From: Proteiniphilum propionicum
GTDB lineage: Bacteria > Bacteroidota > Bacteroidia > Bacteroidales > Dysgonomonadaceae
Direction of reading: 5' to 3'
Length of the DNA: 64,000 bases
NCBI RefSeq assembly: GCF_022267555.1
Contig: NZ_CP073586.1
Span: forward strand, 744,001-808,000
In this document: piece after piece, positions 62,163 to 64,000 of the stretch
Position numbering within the stretch: the stretch's first letter is position 1
How the letters are laid out: every line of letters begins with the position of its first letter
Notes under the pieces: model-generated
Told to the model about the DNA's origin: nothing
The model's input: the letters and a program-made list of their open reading frames with translations, nothing else
Database searches by the model: none
Position numbers and translations under genes: made by a program

Positions 62163-64000
62163 TCATATTTTTTTGTTCTTCAGACGCAGGCTGTTTGTCA
62201 CCACACTTACAGAACTCAATGCCATTGCAGCACCAGCAATCATGGGGTTTAGCATAAAGCCTGTGAGAGGATACAATACCCCTGCCGCTATGGGGATGCC
62301 AATAATATTATAAATAAACGCCCAAAAAAGGTTCTGACGGATGGTCTTGACTGTTGCCCGGGAGAGTTGGATTGCCTTAGGTATCTTATTCAGATCAGAA
62401 GAAATAATGGTCATTTTCGCCACATCCATTGCGATATCGCTCCCCGCTCCCATGGCGATGCTTACATCGGCCTGAGCCAGCGCACCACTATCGTTTATTC
62501 CATCTCCCACCATCGCAACTTTTTTTCCCTTTTGCTGGAGTTCCTTCACCATTTCGGCCTTTTCTTCGGGTAAGACACTCCCTTTATAGTGAGTGATGCC
62601 CAACTCTTTTGCCAATGCAGCTGCTACTTTCTCATTATCTCCGGTATATATAGCCACGTCAATTCCCATATCGCGAAGTTTATCTATCGCCTCTCTGGAA
62701 GTAGGTTTCATTTTATCGGTAATACCTACCACACCATATGCCTTCTTCTCATCGGCAAACAGGGAGACAGTATGCGCAACATTCAGTTCTTCGTCGATTT
62801 TGCGTTGCAGTTCAGATGAGATCAATATGTTCTTCTCCTTTATAAACTGCTCATTCCCCACATAATACGTCAACCCATTATATCTCCCCTCTATTCCTCT
62901 TCCGCTTACCTGTTGCACAGTCACATCGCCAAGTAATGTACAGTTCTCTTTCAGTGCTCCCGTGATAGCATCCGCCAGGGGATGCTCCGACCTGTATTCA
63001 ATACTGTAAAAGATGTTATGATAAAACGTAAGAATACCAGGCTCCCACATAACAGAGCTAACCTGCGGCCTCCCCTCGGTAATGGTACCGGTCTTATCGA
63101 GCACCACAACATCAATATCCTTTGTCATCTCCAGGCTCTCGGCATCCTTGATCAGAATACCCTCTTCCGCTCCTTTACCTATACCAACCATAATGGCTGT
63201 AGGTGTGGCCAGTCCCAGAGCACAGGGACAGGCAATCACCAGCACCGTCACCATCGCCATCAGTCCGAAAACAAAGCCGTTGCCACCACCGGAAATAACC
63301 CAAACAACAAAGCTCAGCAAAGCAATAATGATCACTACCGGAACAAATACACCTGCAATTCTGTCCACCAATCCCTGTACGGGTGCCTTACTTCCCTGTG
63401 CTTCATCCACGGTTTTTATTATATGTGCCAGCAACGTCTCCTTACCCACCTTCCGGGCCTTGAAGCGGAAGCTTCCTTTCTGGTTGATGGTACCGGCATA
63501 AACCTTTTCTCCCGGGAGTTTTTCAACATGAATCGGTTCACCTGATATCATGCTTTCATCTACAAAAGAACTTCCTTCCGTCACCTCGCCATCCACAGCA
63601 ATTTTGTCTCCCGGCTTCACGAGAACTATATCACCTACAAGTACCTCTTCAATGGGAATCTCTTCCGGTTTCCCGTCCCTGAAAACAATCACAGTGGAGG
63701 GCTGCAGCCCCATCAGCTTCCTGATAGCCTCAGAGGTGTTTCCCCTGGCACGGGCTTCTAGCAATTTCCCAAGCAGGATAAAGGCGATAATCACACCCGC
63801 CGCCTCAAAATAAACATGTGCTTCCAAACCGCGGTTTTCCCAAAACCGAGGGTAGAGCATATTAAAAAGGCTGAACAGATAGGCGATCCCGGTACTTAGT
63901 GCAACCAGCGTATCCATGTTGGCGGTATGGTGTTTGGCTTGCTTCCAGGCACCAACAAAAAAACGTCGTCCGAATATAAACAGGGCAGGGGTTGCCAGCA
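62163..64000 (-). CDS. copA: Copper-type P1B ATPase, 5'-truncated by window edge
   Basis: Heavy-metal-exporting P-type ATPase. The frame is open through the window end (FGRRFFVGAWKQAKHHTANMDTLVAL), so ATG 63917 is internal. Visible elements are the A-domain ISGEP, membrane metal site VIACPCALGLATPT (Cys-Pro-Cys), phosphorylation Asp in LDKTGTITEG, P-domain MVGDGINDSGALAQ and C-terminal MALSSVSVVTNSLRLK. The CPC and SSVxVxxN sites fit Cu(I)/Ag(I) specificity. Any N-terminal HMA domains lie outside the window. Confidence 0.93.
   Translation of the reverse strand, partial: LATPALFIFGRRFFVGAWKQAKHHTANMDTLVALSTGIAYLFSLFNMLYPRFWENRGLEAHVYFEAAGVIIAFILLGKLLEARARGNTSEAIRKLMGLQPSTVIVFRDGKPEEIPIEEVLVGDIVLVKPGDKIAVDGEVTEGSSFVDESMISGEPIHVEKLPGEKVYAGTINQKGSFRFKARKVGKETLLAHIIKTVDEAQGSKAPVQGLVDRIAGVFVPVVIIIALLSFVVWVISGGGNGFVFGLMAMVTVLVIACPCALGLATPTAIMVGIGKGAEEGILIKDAESLEMTKDIDVVVLDKTGTITEGRPQVSSVMWEPGILTFYHNIFYSIEYRSEHPLADAITGALKENCTLLGDVTVQQVSGRGIEGRYNGLTYYVGNEQFIKEKNILISSELQRKIDEELNVAHTVSLFADEKKAYGVVGITDKMKPTSREAIDKLRDMGIDVAIYTGDNEKVAAALAKELGITHYKGSVLPEEKAEMVKELQQKGKKVAMVGDGINDSGALAQADVSIAMGAGSDIAMDVAKMTIISSDLNKIPKAIQLSRATVKTIRQNLFWAFIYNIIGIPIAAGVLYPLTGFMLNPMIAGAAMALSSVSVVTNSLRLKNKKI

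Noticed and set aside
1-64000. CRISPR array, insertion sequence, prophage or defence island
   Set aside because: No regularly spaced repeats, transposase, integrase, phage structural or restriction/toxin genes were recognised in any frame.

Overview
The window is a stretch of chromosome from a Bacteroidales bacterium. Three things support this: SusC/SusD pairs with a hybrid two-component regulator, a PorW/SprE-like type IX secretion lipoprotein, and promoters of the Bacteroides type (TTTG or TTG, about 20 nt, then TAnnTTTG). Families such as DUF4251, DUF5020, DUF3810 and DUF6146 point the same way. A family such as Dysgonomonadaceae is possible but is only an impression. Both ends cut through genes: feoB at the left and a copper-type P-ATPase at the right.

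Layout. 1-5.1 kb: iron uptake (feoB, a tiny FeoB-associated Cys-rich protein) and a TonB-dependent receptor. 5.3-9.7 kb: tRNA-Leu, purN, then acpP-fabF-rnc and pfkA. 10-17.9 kb: surE-lpxB, an alkaline phosphatase, a DUF4251 lipoprotein, purD with a membrane protein, and a nitronate monooxygenase-like flavoprotein. 18-22.7 kb: four glycosyltransferase-type genes with a YycJ-like metallo-hydrolase among them and a possible 54-aa gene at the end. 22.8-33.2 kb: housekeeping genes (TrmH-type methylase, radC-sufT-lpxH, efp, gtrA, a DUF5020-purine permease pair, cysS, aroA, a Cys-rich small protein and an orphan metal-type ABC permease). 33.7-37.7 kb: PorW-like lipoprotein, RdgB-type NTPase, Gfo/Idh/MocA oxidoreductase.

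37.8-53.0 kb is a polysaccharide utilisation locus: a clan GH-A hydrolase, GH16, SusD, SusC and GH20 on the minus strand, with a 1332-residue hybrid two-component sensor/regulator divergent to them. The enzyme set fits a galactose/N-acetylhexosamine polymer such as poly-LacNAc or mucin O-glycan, but this is inference. 53.2-59.8 kb is a trp operon in the order trpB-E-D-C-F-A. It is preceded by a well-formed leader: promoter, a 19-residue leader peptide with tandem Trp codons, and a perfect 15-bp terminator stem. trpG is absent from its expected place between trpE and trpD. 59.8-64 kb holds a heavy-metal-binding mini-protein, a DUF3810 zinc-protease-like membrane protein, a DUF6146 lipoprotein and the P-type ATPase.

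No CRISPR array, insertion sequence, prophage or obvious defence system was seen. The most interesting signals are the trp attenuator with the missing trpG, the glycan locus with its candidate operator sites, a dispersed intergenic repeat found at both ends of the window, and small genes below the usual ORF cut-off.
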